Of a stretch of DNA of 64,000 nt, positions 20,760-31,988 are shown piece by piece. Each line of letters opens with the position of its first letter. Within the stretch, counting starts at the first letter, position 1. The DNA lies in NCBI GenBank assembly GCA_027924585.1, contig BSBM01000646.1, positions 1,361,501 to 1,425,500 of the forward strand, given 5' to 3'. This DNA comes from Larix kaempferi. Taxonomy: Eukaryota > Streptophyta > Pinopsida > Pinales > Pinaceae. The notes under the pieces were generated by a model. It worked only from the letters and a program-made list of their open reading frames with translations, had not been told where the DNA came from and made no database searches. The position numbers and the translations under genes are program-made.

Positions 20760-21422
20760 CTAAACTGTTTCAGTTGGTTTCTGCTTTATTTCTTTCAACT
20801 CGGTTATACACTGAGATTCAGATTTAGGTTTCTTAAATTTTGCTATGAGTGCAGCTTTAATTTCTACGAGAGTTCTCGGCTGCATGGTAGAGTATTTCAT
20901 AAACCAATGTAAAGCTATGTCTCTAAAGGTGGTGATGAGTTGTGCTTGCTTCACTGCATCATCCTGGATTTGTCTTACACACCATATGGCTTCACAAAGA
21001 AACCAATGCTGGTCAGGGTCTTCTAAGCTAGTTCCTCTGAATATTGGTAGCTTCATATTTGTGTTTTCCATTGTGCTACTACGTGGTGGAGGGCCGGGAT
21101 TAGTGTGCGGCTGCTGTAAAGGGATCTGTGCAGTAAATACAAATGGGACTATCAGGAGAGATGGACTAGGCTGAGTCTTTTGCAGGGTGGGCTGAGTAGC
21201 GGGTGGTTTTTGAGATAAAGGTGGTGCGGTCTCTGCAGCCGGTGCGTTCTCAGGCGTAAATGGTGGTACAACTTCATTGTCAATGTTACACGGGATCTCA
21301 GTATTAATATGGAGTCCAGGGCCTCCTAGATTCTTATTAATTTTATATCTCTTACCATTTCTAAGAGTATGTGTTTCTTCGTCAGAATCAATATATGTAC
21401 TATTTATCATGACAAGCTTCAA
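20760..21422 (-). CDS. gag: T3 Gag, N-terminal half
   Basis: 220 codons. A proline-rich start (PPLSQKPPATQPTLQKTQPS), then the capsid domain: MKLPIFRGTSLEDPDQHWFL, LITTFRDIALHWFMKYSTMQ, KAALIAKFKKPKSESQCITE. A TAG at 20760-20762 separates it from the C-terminal half in the same frame. Confidence 0.85.
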   Translation of the reverse strand: MKLVMINSTYIDSDEETHTLRNGKRYKINKNLGGPGLHINTEIPCNIDNEVVPPFTPENAPAAETAPPLSQKPPATQPTLQKTQPSPSLLIVPFVFTAQIPLQQPHTNPGPPPRSSTMENTNMKLPIFRGTSLEDPDQHWFLCEAIWCVRQIQDDAVKQAQLITTFRDIALHWFMKYSTMQPRTLVEIKAALIAKFKKPKSESQCITELKEIKQKPTETV

Positions 21423-21427
21423 GAATA

Positions 21428-21935
21428 TTACTGCATTCTTAAAACACCTTTCTCAACTAACAGCCTCTTAATGTAGAGACTGAGATTGTTCAGGAACTTA
21501 CCTTGAAATCCTCCAAAAAAGTTTGCTTCTTCTTGGCTGTAGGATTTGAGTGTGTCTACAGCAAATTCTGTTACAAATCCTTCTAACATATGATTGACGC
21601 AATAGTCAACTGCGCGTGACAATGGGCTATCTAGCACTTTGAGCTGTGTTGTGAGCTCAGTATTCCATTCCGTGGGTACTCCTCCCTGGAAACAGTTTTT
21701 CTTCTCTGCAATCCGCGAGATCCATGCATGTAGCTCGTTTGGAAATGATGCCCAAAAAATCCCATGAATGTCGTCCAATAGAAATCTATCCGACCACTGT
21801 GTCGCTTAGACGCAGATGTCTGTTCTCTTGTCTGTTAAAATCTCTTATGGTCTTATCCAACCAAGCCTGGATATTTGTCTTTTCAGGATGACAATAGTCA
21901 GATCCTTTAGGGAATTGATATTCTTCTTCACACAT
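21428..21935 (-). pseudogene. T3 leader ORF upstream of Gag
   Basis: ATG at 21935 opens MCEEEYQFPKGSDYCHPEKT; about 49 codons later a TAG ends this frame, and a shifted frame continues from about 21790 as DDIHGIFWASFPNELHAWIS to 21428. Similarity to gag matrix-like regions is possible but not clear. Adjacent to gag, so it may be its N-terminal extension separated by a frameshift. Confidence 0.5.
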
Positions 21936-22349
21936 CGTGATTGCAACTCATCATGGATTCTAGCGCAACAACGGAACCATTTGTTGGCTTAAACTGACCC
22001 AGAGGTTCCCAATTAGACCAAGGTTCTTTGTGGTTCTCCCTTTTGACCACCAAAACCCCTTCGTACCAGCCCTTTCGGCAACAACCTATGAGCAGGTTGA
22101 GGTCTCACCCGAGGTGTATCTTATGGGGTACTGCAGAATCAAGTTTCCACAGTAAATGATGAGTTGTTTATATGAACAAGCTGCGCAGCGCAGGACAGAA
22201 GGAGTGTGCTGCGGGGCAAAGCGATGCGGTATGCAGCAGGATCTACGCTGTGAAGGCAACACTGCGGGCCTCACTTAAAGAATTCTTACTGCTGCGAGTT
22301 CTCTACTGGAACTGTGAGTCCACTACGCTGATTCTTTACTTGGAATATC
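21936..22349. other. T3 leader region without clear LTR end
   Basis: No primer site to initiator tRNA-Met and no TG...CA border recognised. GC-rich words GCTGCGCAGCGCAGG near 22183-22197 recall those in the T3 spacer at 13211-13345. Homology with copy 1 of the 1.3-kb repeat seems to fade leftward around 22331-22350, with ATTCTTT shared. Confidence 0.35.
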
Positions 22350-23649
22350 TTGAAAATGCTAAGGCACTGAAATGAATATCACTCGTCCATTCATTCAGGC
22401 ACTTACTGGTTATCTTTCTAGCATTCATTCAAGAACTTGGATCTGTACAATGTGGACTGAAATGATAGTCATGACTAGCTGTGTTGCGTCCATTCAGTGC
22501 GTTTAAGATAGTATTAAGCTTAAATGACTGATTCATGATCTTAACATATAATTAAAATGTTCGCCATTCATCTGTTCACATGGAACTTATCATATCATTC
22601 CCAAAATTCTCCTATTGGTAAATGCATATCAAAGTTCTCCTACTACAACATGCAATAAAACATTCAAACATTCATTCTATAGGTAATACAGACAGTCATT
22701 CATTCATAAACATCATCGCATAACATAGGATTTAACATGGTTCACTTCCCCGGATGGAAAGCTACGTCCACAAGAACGGTTGGTAATATATTTCATTCAA
22801 AAAGGGATGGGGCAACCGTTCTTAGTCTGCACACTCAGCTACAGACTCTCCTTTCTCTCGGCTAGGTCTCTGTGCACACAGCTGCAGAGCCTTTACAATA
22901 TTCTCATCTCAGAGAGATTTTACAATACAAAAGGTTATCTCAAGATTACTCTAACAACTAGCATCTAGCCCCCAAAAATAGAGCAACCCCATTTCATACA
23001 AAATTGTCTTCTTAAATAGATCATGCCCGAAGGTCATGTTTGTACAATGTTGAAGACCTAGAACCCAAAACCCTAAGGGTTTCCAAAACTACGTCGGTTT
23101 TCCAAACCGGCTTGCTGGCTCCTAGTAGCATCTGATTGATCCTCGTGGATCTCCATGTCCTCATCCTATCGCTATCGACCTTCCTGTTGCACGCGTGCCT
23201 ACAGGATGCTTTTGTCGAACGTTTCTCTCTAATGGTTTTACCTTCTCAGCATGCCAAAGGTTGCTTTCCTTAACAATCCATGTGTGGCCGCCTTCCTGAT
23301 TTGCCTATGTCCGCCGCTTGGCAATCCTGGAATATCTTTCCAAAAATGGTTGCTACCAGTCCAACCGGTACCTGCACTTGATACTTGTCCAGCACACCGC
23401 TTTGCTGGCTCCACGTGGCCTCCTAACTCCGCAGCACTGCTTCGGCGCAGTACTGGTCTTCGCATCATGGCCAAAACTTCGATGTTGCGTGCAACTCCGT
23501 AGTATGGTCCAAAGTTGGATGCTGCACGCAACTTCGCAGCATCCTCAATACTTAGCCAAAATTGCATTTCTGAGCTGCGCTCAGCTCAACTTTCCCTGCA
23601 TGTCTCAAAAAAGGTGTTTCCAAAACTTTGTCTCAACCTGGGCCCAACA
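22350..23649. repeat. 1.3-kb direct repeat, copy 2 (candidate 5' LTR of T3)
   Basis: Partner of 5374-6677. Its right end reads TGTTGGGCCC on the minus strand. If T3 has LTRs, this is the 5' one. It contains only the last 200 bp of the T2-like sequence, so it is shorter on the left than copy 1 could be. Small frames in it are shadows. Confidence 0.6.
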
Positions 23650-24497
23650 ATGCACAACTATAAAATGATAAGCTAAGGGTTGATCTTTTCAAGCTGTATC
23701 AGATTCCTCGGACTTGTGGGGGGTCGACATCATGGGTGTCAATTTGATGACTAGGATTGCAATGGTGTTCCCACTAATGGGGGAACATGCTATGCCTAGA
23801 GATGACGTTGATGGCACATCAAGACTGGGAATGGGGACTCTATGGTTATCAGCGAGAAGACTGGTAAATGCATTATAAAAGGAGGGGAAATAATGCTTAC
23901 ATGCTAGTTTCAAAATGATACCTATGGTAGGGTGCTCAACACCATTGTTGTAGCATAGAGCCCTATTCTAATAATGAAAAAACAAGATTCTCCATCTTGT
24001 TTTGGTCGCAATCCTGCACAAACGGTGCACATACCAAAGTGTAGTGAAGAACATAACCAAGGTATTGACAATGCAGAAATCATGTAACCAAAACAAGTCA
24101 TACCTGAGGGGTACTGATGTAAAATAGCGTCCCAACGTAAATATTGGTAATACGGATTCATTGGTTTCATGTCGAAGAGATTGAAGCACAGATCGTGGTG
24201 GTGCAAATGATTTGAAAAAATAGCTACGGTTTGTCTATGGGGGAAGTTTGAAATTCATTTCAAATGAATATAAATAGTGGTGGGGCCCACATTTCGACAT
24301 CATTTGTATTATTCGTTGACGACCCCCCATAGTGCGTTTTTGGTGATTATGGGAGATCCGGGGATTCATTTGATGAGCTACGAGTTACAGGTATGTCGTC
24401 AAATTATATCTTTCAATTTGGGATGGGTATAGTTAGGAGTAGTGGGACCCTAGGTTGTCAGGGGATTGATTTATCCCTTTAGGGATGTCTATGTGGG

Positions 24498-24575
24498 ATT
24501 TTGGGAAAAAATTGCACTATAGCACGTGATTTTGGGAAAAGTGCACATGAGTGTAGTGTAGGTTTTTCCCAAAAT
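24498..24575. repeat. Inverted repeat, 13-bp arms
   Basis: ATTTTGGGAAAAA at 24498-24510 and its exact complement TTTTTCCCAAAAT at 24563-24575; a further ATTTTGGGAAAA copy lies between them near 24530. Could form a hairpin. No link to a known element. Confidence 0.6.
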
Positions 24576-24646
24576 TGCACATGGTATAGAACAAGAAAGT
24601 AACATGGGTAAAATGCATCGTGACGTGCTACATGCAGTGCAATAGA

Positions 24647-25722
24647 AGTTCGGTTGCACATTGGTGTAGCGCGACTGAACCTGGGTTAGTCATTGTGACA
24701 ACGTAATCTTCCACCTTGTGAGAATCAGCACTCTTTGGCCTAGAGGATCCATTTCGCTGACTCAGAACCATCTTATATCCTTCAGACACTATTTTCCCCT
24801 ATTTTTCCCTTGTACACTTGCTGCATCACTATAGCCTGCGTACCTGCGAGTTGCATCAGTATAGCCCGCGGGTAGCATGTAAAATGGTAAAAATCACTAG
24901 TTTATTACTTTTTACTCCCAAAAAGTGGTCATTGGGTGACCTTTGGCTCCCCATCTTGCCAAGAAACGCCTCGATGTGTCCTTTCACTTACCTTTGAGAG
25001 GACTATATATTGAGTACATATGGCTTATGGATGGGAGGAGAAAGAAGAGCAAGAGAACTCTAGTGGATTTTTTCCCTATCTTGAGTCTACACTCATTGAT
25101 CCTTGTAGTTGTGAACCCTTTATGTTCACCTTCCAAACTCCTACCATAGTTCGAGTTTTCCATTCATGGAGGATTGAAGTGGTGGAGGCACAAGTGGATT
25201 GATCCAGATCTTGGTTCAAATTGGTTGTCGGCAAGAGGTCGTATCACATTGTACTTCTTCTAGTTTATTAATAGAAATACTCATATTCTCGTCCATTAAT
25301 GTTGTAAATGTTGTTTATCTTACATTGGGTTGCATTTACTTGTTATATCATGGGCCATTTCTATTGAAGATGTTAATATCGTTTATATATGATATGTACT
25401 TGTTGTATATTGGCTGTCAAGATTAACTTGCAGATTCAAGTGCATGGATTGAAAAGCTCCAACGGGGATCTACATCAAATGTTTGGATCAAGGTTGGTTA
25501 CATTCTCCATTATCTTAGCATTGTCATTTATAATAGCATAGTTCTGAGAATTGAGTTAATTTCTGGTAGTCAGTTGTCTGTAGTGGTCCCCCAAGGCATA
25601 GTGAGTTTTCTCCAATACATAAATCATTATGGCTTGGGGGACTCACTACAAATAGCTGACTACCTGACTTCCCCAAGTTCGGTTGCACGCTGGTGTAGCA
25701 TGATTGAACCTGGGTTAGTCAT
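24647..25722. repeat. 47-bp near-identical pair 1 kb apart
   Basis: 24647-24693 and 25676-25722 share AGTTCGGTTGCAC, TGGTGTAGC and TGAACCTGGGTTAGTCAT with five or so differences, same orientation. Might be remains of terminal repeats of a lost element or a local duplication. Confidence 0.5.
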
Positions 25723-25946
25723 GATACTAGCGTGGCCAACCAGTGCATGTCCCGTGCATTGGTGTCATGCGATGGAATGATATTAAGTCACGCTAAGCAC
25801 AAATTTCCTTATTATTGTTGCGCTATGCATAGACCTCCTTAGGGTAGGTCGTGTGGTTTTTATGATTTGGATATATGTATGTCTAATGGATGGGTGTTTC
25901 CTTGTGTCGTTGATCGTTAGCTCCTTATGGTGCACATGGGTGTCGT

Positions 25947-26333
25947 TGTTAGGAACCTATGTCAACCCTTGTCTTTACTATGTTAGTATATTGTTGTTGG
26001 ACGCATATGCTTTGTAAGTCGTCCCGTAGTATTTGTTGATCCGTAGTTTATATTAGCCCATAGTATTGACCCATAGTATTGGACGCATATGCTTTGTAAG
26101 TCGTCCTGTAGTATTATATGTCCCATGGTTTTGACTCATAGTATTGGGCATAGACTTAGTATATAAGTGTGTGTTGAGGTCATTGAAGGCACTGTGAAGT
26201 TAATTGTATTGAGCTTGCTCAAAGGAGGTTTCCCCCTCGAAGTGGCCCGTGATCAATATAAAAGTGATTCTGAGTTCTGTCATTTCTGCTATTTCGCATA
26301 TTCTTATTAATTAATTGTTGCAGGGGAATCACA
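25947..26333 (+). mobile_element. T6: solo LTR of the T9 family
   Basis: 387 bp matching the T9 LTRs (36254-36628), from TGTTAGGAACC to GGGGAATCACA. GTCGT is present on both sides (25942-25946, 26334-26338). It carries the TATATAAG promoter word near 26161 and two copies of GCATATGCTTTGTAAGTCG. Formed by LTR-LTR recombination of a full element. Confidence 0.92.
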
Positions 26334-27449
26334 GTCGTGGAGTGGTAGGAGAGGGATTATGATACTCTCTGTCCATTGGCGCAGGGGTACCTGTAGGCGA
26401 TGCAGATATTATGAGAGGCAGGGCTCTTGAAGTTCTTCAAGTTCCCCTTGATGAGGTTGTCGGACTATCTATTATGGAGACTACTAGACATGTGGGACCC
26501 AAATAGAGGGGTCTTCTGAGTTGATGGGGAGGACCTAAGCATCATAGTTTAGGATATTTATTTCCTAACAGGTTTGTCTCACCGAGGAGTGGCAGATCCC
26601 TTTACTCCTTAAATGGAGGGAGATACGATCCTCAGTTTAGTGGATCATTTTTGAGATGGTGACCAGAGTGCTGTGAAATCGGGTCAGATTTTGATGATCC
26701 ATCTGAGGGCTCTTCCTATGATGGTTGTGGCGACATACGTGGTGAAAGTGTTGGGGGTAGAGTCCTCCAACTGGATTACTAGAGGGAAGCTGGTGCTCTT
26801 TGAGAGGGTGTTGGCCAATGGGTTGGTGGTGTGGGGTCCTCTGCTGCTATAGGCGATGACTCGACAGATGTCGGATCTGCATTGGGGTGGGATTAGGACC
26901 ACCTTCTACTTTGGGAGTGTCCTATGCTCATATTTATTCAAGCGTTACCTTCCCTGAGGACACCTGAAGTGGTGCCACCTAGGGGGCCTTAGGAGCCCCA
27001 TATGATGTACTTGGGGCAAATTATGCCTCATTCTGGTGGTGGGCCCATGGGAACATATTTCACGCCACAGGTTCTAGATGTGTGAGAAGTTTGGATTGGC
27101 TAGATGGAGAGATACCCCTATTGTGGGATGGACTACGGGGGAGATTTGGAGTGGCCTCCCCCTGATGGGGGATTTTACGCCTCAGGTACATTTTCTGGTT
27201 TTACTTTTTGATAGTTTATATATATTTGTACATACTTTGATTTCTGCACAGTTTGGTATATATCTTTATCATGTACTGATGACGGTTTCTCCTTTGTGAT
27301 GCAGATATTGGTCTTGTACGGATAGCTCGAAGACCGCAAGTGAGGAGAGACCAACCAACAGCTAGCGCGGGTGCGGTTATTGGAGTAATTGTCGTAGCCG
27401 AAGGGGCTCTGGTTGGGAGAACGGGTGTAGGAGGAGCTACTGTGGGGGG
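26334..27449 (+). pseudogene. Degenerate ORF of unknown family, first part
   Basis: A plus frame with few stops reads SGQILMIHLRALPMMVVATY, LGVESSNWITRGKLVLFERV and FGSVLCSYLFKRYLP between about 26670 and 26960. A possible intron lies at about 27185-27303 (GTACATTT...GTGATGCAG). After it comes IARRPQVRRDQPTASAGAV. The coding stretch continues beyond T7 at 32897. It could be a decayed host gene or another transposon gene; I do not recognise it. Confidence 0.35.
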
Positions 27450-28333
27450 TGTTGGAATATTCACACCATCATTTTTTTGTATTTTTCATGTTGCATGCAT
27501 CCAGTCATCATCATGGTTGTCTTCCCAGCACCTAGATCTTATTTCTAGCTCTTCAGAGCCCATCTTTAGACCTCAATTGGTATCCTACCTACCTAATGCA
27601 CCCTCTTTGACATATATGCTTAGCAAGTGCACCTTTCTCACCTACCACTATTAGTTAGATCACCTTATTTCACCTACCGGGAGTTATCATTCAGTCAGTG
27701 CATTGATTGAGTAGTTCTTCCACTGATTGCTCATTCTGACTACTTGTAGCTTCTAGTTAGCTAGTTCTGGAGTTACACTTGAATATTTGACAACCTCATG
27801 CACCCCCCTTGGAGTCTCCATTCCCTGATTTATGCCTAGATGGTTCTGTTAGAATCAGTTAGACACACTTAACCTACTATTACCATTTATGACTGATACT
27901 ATTGACTGGATGATGTCTCCATTGTTATCCAAGCTAGACTTTGAGTTAGACAGCCGCATGCACTCCACTTAGAGTCTCCACTCCTTGATTTATGGCCAGA
28001 TGGTTCTGTTAGACTCAGTTAGACACACTTGACTGATTCTTACCACTTATGACCGATACTACCGACTGGATGATGTCTCCATAGTTATTCATGTTAGACT
28101 TTGAGCTCAGAATTCGAATGCCCTACTTGGCTAATTTGAATCCTATATGATGTCTCATAATTGATTATTGTAACACATTCTCTACATTCATTATTCATTG
28201 TATGATATTGACATTGTCCATTATTATGTGTTTATGAGTGATTATTGAATGCATGCTTCTTATTCTTTGCAAATAATTTCGAGAGTTAGATTGTGATTTT
28301 TTTATAGTTGCTAGATCCCTACAGATTATGACA
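27450..28333 (+). repeat. 5' LTR of T7
   Basis: 884 bp, TG...CA. It contains an internal tandem pair of about 180 bp (shared words GATGGTTCTGTTAGA and GACTGGATGATGTCTCCAT, near 27839-27926 and 28009-28090). Partner is 31989-32891. Confidence 0.9.
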
Positions 28334-28344
28334 TGGTATTAGAG
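28334..28344 (+). promoter_or_regulatory. Primer-binding site of T7
   Basis: TGGTATTAGAG abuts the LTR; one C to T change from the initiator tRNA-Met site. Confidence 0.85.
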
Positions 28345-28641
28345 TAGTCAGCAGCTATTCGAATTGCAGCAGTTGCAACATTTCTTTGAGCAACTATCTT
28401 TTCACTTGTGCACCAGAAGCCTCTGAGTTTCCACAGCAAATCCTGGTGCTATTACTTGAATTAATTGGAGAAGTCCAGTAAGGTCTAGCCAAGGTTTGAA
28501 GGACTTAGTCTATGTTCCAAGTGTCGTTAAGGTAGTGTTCAGTCGAAGTGTAGAATTCTCCATCAGCAAAAATTCTCATGTTTTGCAGGTTTATTCACCC
28601 GTTCAGAATCTTCTTCAACTATTCAACTTTCTCTGTTTCAT
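28345..28641 (+). other. T7 leader
   Basis: Untranslated leader between primer site and the first gag ATG. No further feature seen. Confidence 0.5.
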
Positions 28642-29055
28642 ATGGATCTAAAGCTTACATCTTCCAACTATGTTGAGTGGAAATCCAAGATGGATCTCTT
28701 CATAAGATCCAAGAGCTTCACCCAAATACTCAACGAGATGATGGTGGAACCTCTCAGTGCAGTTGAAAAGTACTTGGACAGGCTTGATGAATCATTTGGT
28801 CTCCTCCTCTCAATTTCTGACAAGCTCGAATCCCTTTTTGGAAAGAAAGATGATATGAAAGGACACAAATTGGAGAATGAGCTCATATGTTTGAGTCCTG
28901 ATAGTTTCGAATCTATCAATGCCTTCCTCACCAAGTTCAAAAGCTTGATATCAGAGTTGAAAAGATATGAGATAGTGAAAGAAGACAAGCCGCTTATACT
29001 CGCCATTCTCTCAAAGTTGGGGGCAGAATTCTTAGTTTTTGTCTCTACTTTCTAG
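28642..29055 (+). CDS. gag: T7 Gag, first part
   Basis: 137 codons from ATG 28642: MDLKLTSSNYVEWKSKMDLF is the typical copia Gag start (L-x-x-x-N-Y-x-x-W). Then IRSKSFTQILN and LSPDSFESINAFLTKFKSLI, part of the UBN2-type gag helices. A stop at 29053-29055 interrupts; the frame goes on to 29137 and beyond. A segment around position 50 seems missing relative to other copia Gags (LNEMMVEPLSAVEKYLDR), which may be an internal deletion. Confidence 0.8.
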   Translation: MDLKLTSSNYVEWKSKMDLFIRSKSFTQILNEMMVEPLSAVEKYLDRLDESFGLLLSISDKLESLFGKKDDMKGHKLENELICLSPDSFESINAFLTKFKSLISELKRYEIVKEDKPLILAILSKLGAEFLVFVSTF

Positions 29056-29136
29056 TCAGTTAGGCTATCCATTCCAAAATGGAAGTTTCCCTCACTTGAT
29101 GATTTCATCCAATGTCTTAATCCAACGGAAGATAAG

Positions 29137-30102
29137 TTGATCTCTATGGGAATGATCAAACCCAAATTGGATTCAGTCCTGATAGTTGCAGAGAGAGCGA
29201 ATGGTAAAGGAAAGAAAAATATTTATGACAAGAGATCGAATGGTACAAAGCATACAGATACTCCATATCAGTTAGATGGGGCTTCGAACTTTAGGAAGAC
29301 CAAGCATTCTCAGAAGAGAAGATCCAAGTGCACATACTGTCATAAAGGGTTCCATCCTAAGAGTTCTTGCATGAAGACGACTATAGATTTGATGGCTCAG
29401 CTACTTGAGAATAAGAATATTCTTGTACCTGCATGTACAAGGAAGAAAGATCCTCATACTAAACCTTCTAGATACGAAGATAAAGAAAGATGTCATGCAC
29501 TCATGATAAGTGCATCAACAGATTCTTCCTTCATTATAGACTCAGGAGGATCAAGACACATGTCTTCCTCCAAAGATCTCTTCTCCAGTTTAGAAAGCTC
29601 AGTTGGCCCTTCCATAAGATTGGGAAATGATTCAGAAGCCTCCTCTCAGGGAAGTGGAAGAATCAATCTTGACTATGGTTACTTTTCTGATGTGCTTTAT
29701 GTTCCTTCTCTTGTAGCAAATTTACTTTCAGTGTATCAAATGTCTCATATTGGAGATTCGAAAAGAGTGATATTTTATTCAAATGAAGTCGATATACAAC
29801 ACATGGTTTCATGGGAAATCATTGCAAAAGGAGTTGCAAATCATACTTCAAAACTCTATGAGTTTTCACACTTGTTACCGCTCTCCAAGCCGTTTTCTCT
29901 CCATACTCATGCCAATGAAGAAAGCAGATTATGGCATGAGAGATTTGGACATCTCAACTACAAGTGTTTACGGAACATGCAAGCCCAATATGTGGTTGAA
30001 GGCCTTCCAAATGATAAGTTTGCTCATGGTACCTACAAAGGTTGCCTAAAGATCAAAGATCCACAAAAGAAGATGAAGAAAAAGACTCTTGAAGAAGTGT
30101 GA
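29137..30102 (+). CDS. pol: T7 Gag end, protease and gag-pre-integrase segment
   Basis: 321 codons. CTYCHKGFHPKSSC (near 29329) is a CCHC knuckle. IIDSGGSRHMSSS (near 29535) is the copia protease active site (D-S-G). Then VLYVPSLVANLLSVYQM, and ESRLWHERFGHLNYKCLRNM, the gag-pre-integrase zinc segment. Where the integrase core should start (about 30030), the frame turns into lysine-rich residues, ends at TGA 30100-30102 and then meets sequence from just before RT. Confidence 0.85.
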   Translation: MISMGMIKPKLDSVLIVAERANGKGKKNIYDKRSNGTKHTDTPYQLDGASNFRKTKHSQKRRSKCTYCHKGFHPKSSCMKTTIDLMAQLLENKNILVPACTRKKDPHTKPSRYEDKERCHALMISASTDSSFIIDSGGSRHMSSSKDLFSSLESSVGPSIRLGNDSEASSQGSGRINLDYGYFSDVLYVPSLVANLLSVYQMSHIGDSKRVIFYSNEVDIQHMVSWEIIAKGVANHTSKLYEFSHLLPLSKPFSLHTHANEESRLWHERFGHLNYKCLRNMQAQYVVEGLPNDKFAHGTYKGCLKIKDPQKKMKKKTLEEV

Positions 30103-30687
30103 ATGCTAGATCCAGATCCACAAGAACCTGAAGATCTAGCACCTAAAGGTTCATCTCCTACTACTACATGGGCCACCACAGCTCCTATCTCCACCATTGA
30201 TCTTGTAAAAGGTAGATATGATCATCATGATACAGGAACTACACTCTCTCCATCAGATCCATTTCTAGCTGAGAGATGTTTTCTTATGTTGGGATCTGAT
30301 CCGAAATCATACTTGGAGGCCTCCAAAGATCCAAGATGGGTAGCTGCTATGGAAAAAGAGTACCAATATCTTCAAAGAAATGAGACTTGGGAGCTTTGTT
30401 CACTCCCACCTGGAAGAAAACTTGTTCAATGCAAGTGGATTTACAGAACTAAGATGGATTCAGATGGAGCCTTCCACAAGTACAAGGCTAGATTGGTTGC
30501 AAGAGGTTTTTCCCAAGTTCATGGGATTGACTATTCTGAGACTTTCCCTCCTGTTGCTAAGTTTGATTCCATTCGTCTTGTTCTTGCTCTTGCTGCATCC
30601 AAACAATGGGAAGTGCATCATATGGATTTCAAGAGTGCCTTCCTTCATGGAGATCTAGAGGAGGAGATCTACATGAAGCAACCTTAG
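30103..30687 (+). CDS. pol: T7 reverse transcriptase, first part
   Basis: Same frame. Proline-rich spacer, then WVAAMEKEYQYLQRNETWEL, CKWIYRTKMDSDGAFHKYKA, RLVARGFSQVHGIDYSETFP and DFKSAFLHGDLEEEIYMKQP, diagnostic copia RT blocks. Stop TAG at 30685-30687 where the family has a glutamine. Confidence 0.92.
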   Translation: MLDPDPQEPEDLAPKGSSPTTTWATTAPISTIDLVKGRYDHHDTGTTLSPSDPFLAERCFLMLGSDPKSYLEASKDPRWVAAMEKEYQYLQRNETWELCSLPPGRKLVQCKWIYRTKMDSDGAFHKYKARLVARGFSQVHGIDYSETFPPVAKFDSIRLVLALAASKQWEVHHMDFKSAFLHGDLEEEIYMKQP

Positions 30688-31164
30688 GGTTATATTGATG
30701 ATTCTTCACTTGTCTGCAGATTGAAGAAGTCCTTGTATGGGCTCAAGCAAGCTCCCCGAGCTTGGTATGCAAAAATGGACTCCTTATTGATTTTAGAAGA
30801 CTTTTAGAGGTGCAAATCAGATTCGAATGTCTACATGAGACATGATGGTAACTCCTTACTTCTCATTGTACTTTATGTTGATGATTTGTTGATTACAAGG
30901 AGCAGTTTTTCATGCATTGGATCTATAGAGTCTACTTTGCACAACTCCTTCTCCATGTCAGATCTGGGATTGTTGAAACAATTTCTTGGTCTTGAAGTCG
31001 CTCAGGATGAGTCAGGAATCAAGGTTACTCAATCCAAGTATGCTTCATATTTGCTTGATAGGTTCCACATGAGCGAATGAAAACTAGTTGCATTCCCCTT
31101 TCTTTTAGGGATCAACCTTGAGGATGGATCTTCTACACCTTTGGTGGACTGTACTTTGTATCGG
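30688..31164 (+). pseudogene. pol: T7 reverse transcriptase, second part
   Basis: After the stop: [20 protein letters not shown], then the catalytic LYVDDLLIT (Y-V-D-D) near 30873, and SMSDLGLLKQFLGLEV. Stops at about 30805 and 31078; otherwise the same frame. Confidence 0.88.
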
Positions 31165-31743
31165 TAGTTTATTGGTAGCCTTTTGTTTCTCACACACACT
31201 CGTCCTGATCTATCCTATGCAGTTAGTGCTATCTCTAGATACATGCAAGAGCCTCATGAGCTTCACTGGAAGGTGGCAAAGAGGATTTTTCACTATGTGC
31301 AAGGTACCAAGACTCATGGTCTTCACTACTCAGCTGTGTGTCCTTTGAACCTAGTTGGATATACTGATTTTGATTGGGCTGGAGATAGCTCAGATCAGAA
31401 GTCTACATCTAGTTTTGTCTTCATGATTGGATCTGGACCTATATGTTGGTTGAGCAAAAAGAATATTGCTTTAGCTCTTTCTTCAACAGAGGCCGAGTAC
31501 AAAGGTGTTGTAAATGCAGCAACACAGTGCATTTGGCTGAAAGGCATCTTGTCGGAGTTTGGGATTACATTCAGTACTCCACCTGTCATTTATTGTGACA
31601 ATCAGAGTGCCATCATGATTTCCACAGATCTGGTTCTGAGACAAAGAACCAAACACGTTGAGATACACATGCATTACATCAGAGGTTTAGTGCATGATCA
31701 GATCATTTCACTTCTCTACCTTCGACGGAATAGTAGACTGTAG
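31165..31743 (+). CDS. pol: T7 RNase H
   Basis: LLFLTHTRPDLSYAVSAISR (RT connection), then YTDFDWAGDSSDQKSTSSF, ALSSTEAEYKGVVNAATQCI and CDNQSAIMISTDLVLRQRTK, the RNase H Asp/Glu/Asp blocks, and EIHMHYIRGLV. Ends at TAG 31741-31743. Confidence 0.9.
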
Positions 31744-31988
31744 ATATCTTCACCAAGACCTTCACGATGAAGAGATTCACTTACCTTAGATCAATTCTTG
31801 GGGTGAGAGATGATATGCTTCATTAGCATCCTTCACTCTATTTTGAAGGAGGGATTTCTTCCCACTGGGTTTTCCCTCTTTACTCACTTAGTTTATTTAG
31901 ATTGATTGTACGGGGTGACCTTTGGTCTTAGTCACTAGGGCCCTATTTTTTATTCAGTTATTTCCTCATAGTAAAGCTTGCGGGGGGG

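Larger units (their letters stand above)
6678..22349 (-). mobile_element. T3: Ty3/gypsy element with extra 3' ORF
   Basis: On the minus strand the order is leader ORF (21935-21428), gag (21422-20118), CCHC knuckles, protease (about 19400-19000), a second gag-like domain (18860-18240), RT (17760-16962), RNase H (16937-16607 then 14892-14790), integrase (14640-13468) and a separate long ORF (12795 down to about 6840). The gag-pol frame stays in one reading frame across about 6.2 kb once T5 is taken out, broken only by stop codons. T4 and T5 are inserted in it. The PR-RT-RH-INT order and lack of a chromodomain are those of gypsy non-chromoviruses. I found no primer-binding site at its 5' end near 22000-22350. 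Confidence 0.8.
23650..25946. other. Unassigned degenerate stretch
   Basis: No intact gene. Frames such as GTLWLSARRLVNAL near 23840-23880 hint at decayed coding DNA, but I cannot name it. Contains a 13-bp perfect inverted repeat (24498-24510/24563-24575) and a 47-bp near-duplicate pair (24647-24693, 25676-25722). A TATATATTGAG word lies near 25005. Confidence 0.4.

Noticed and set aside
23922-24206. 94-codon minus frame as a gene
   Set aside because: No recognisable domain, overlapping frames are equally open, and the region is decayed.
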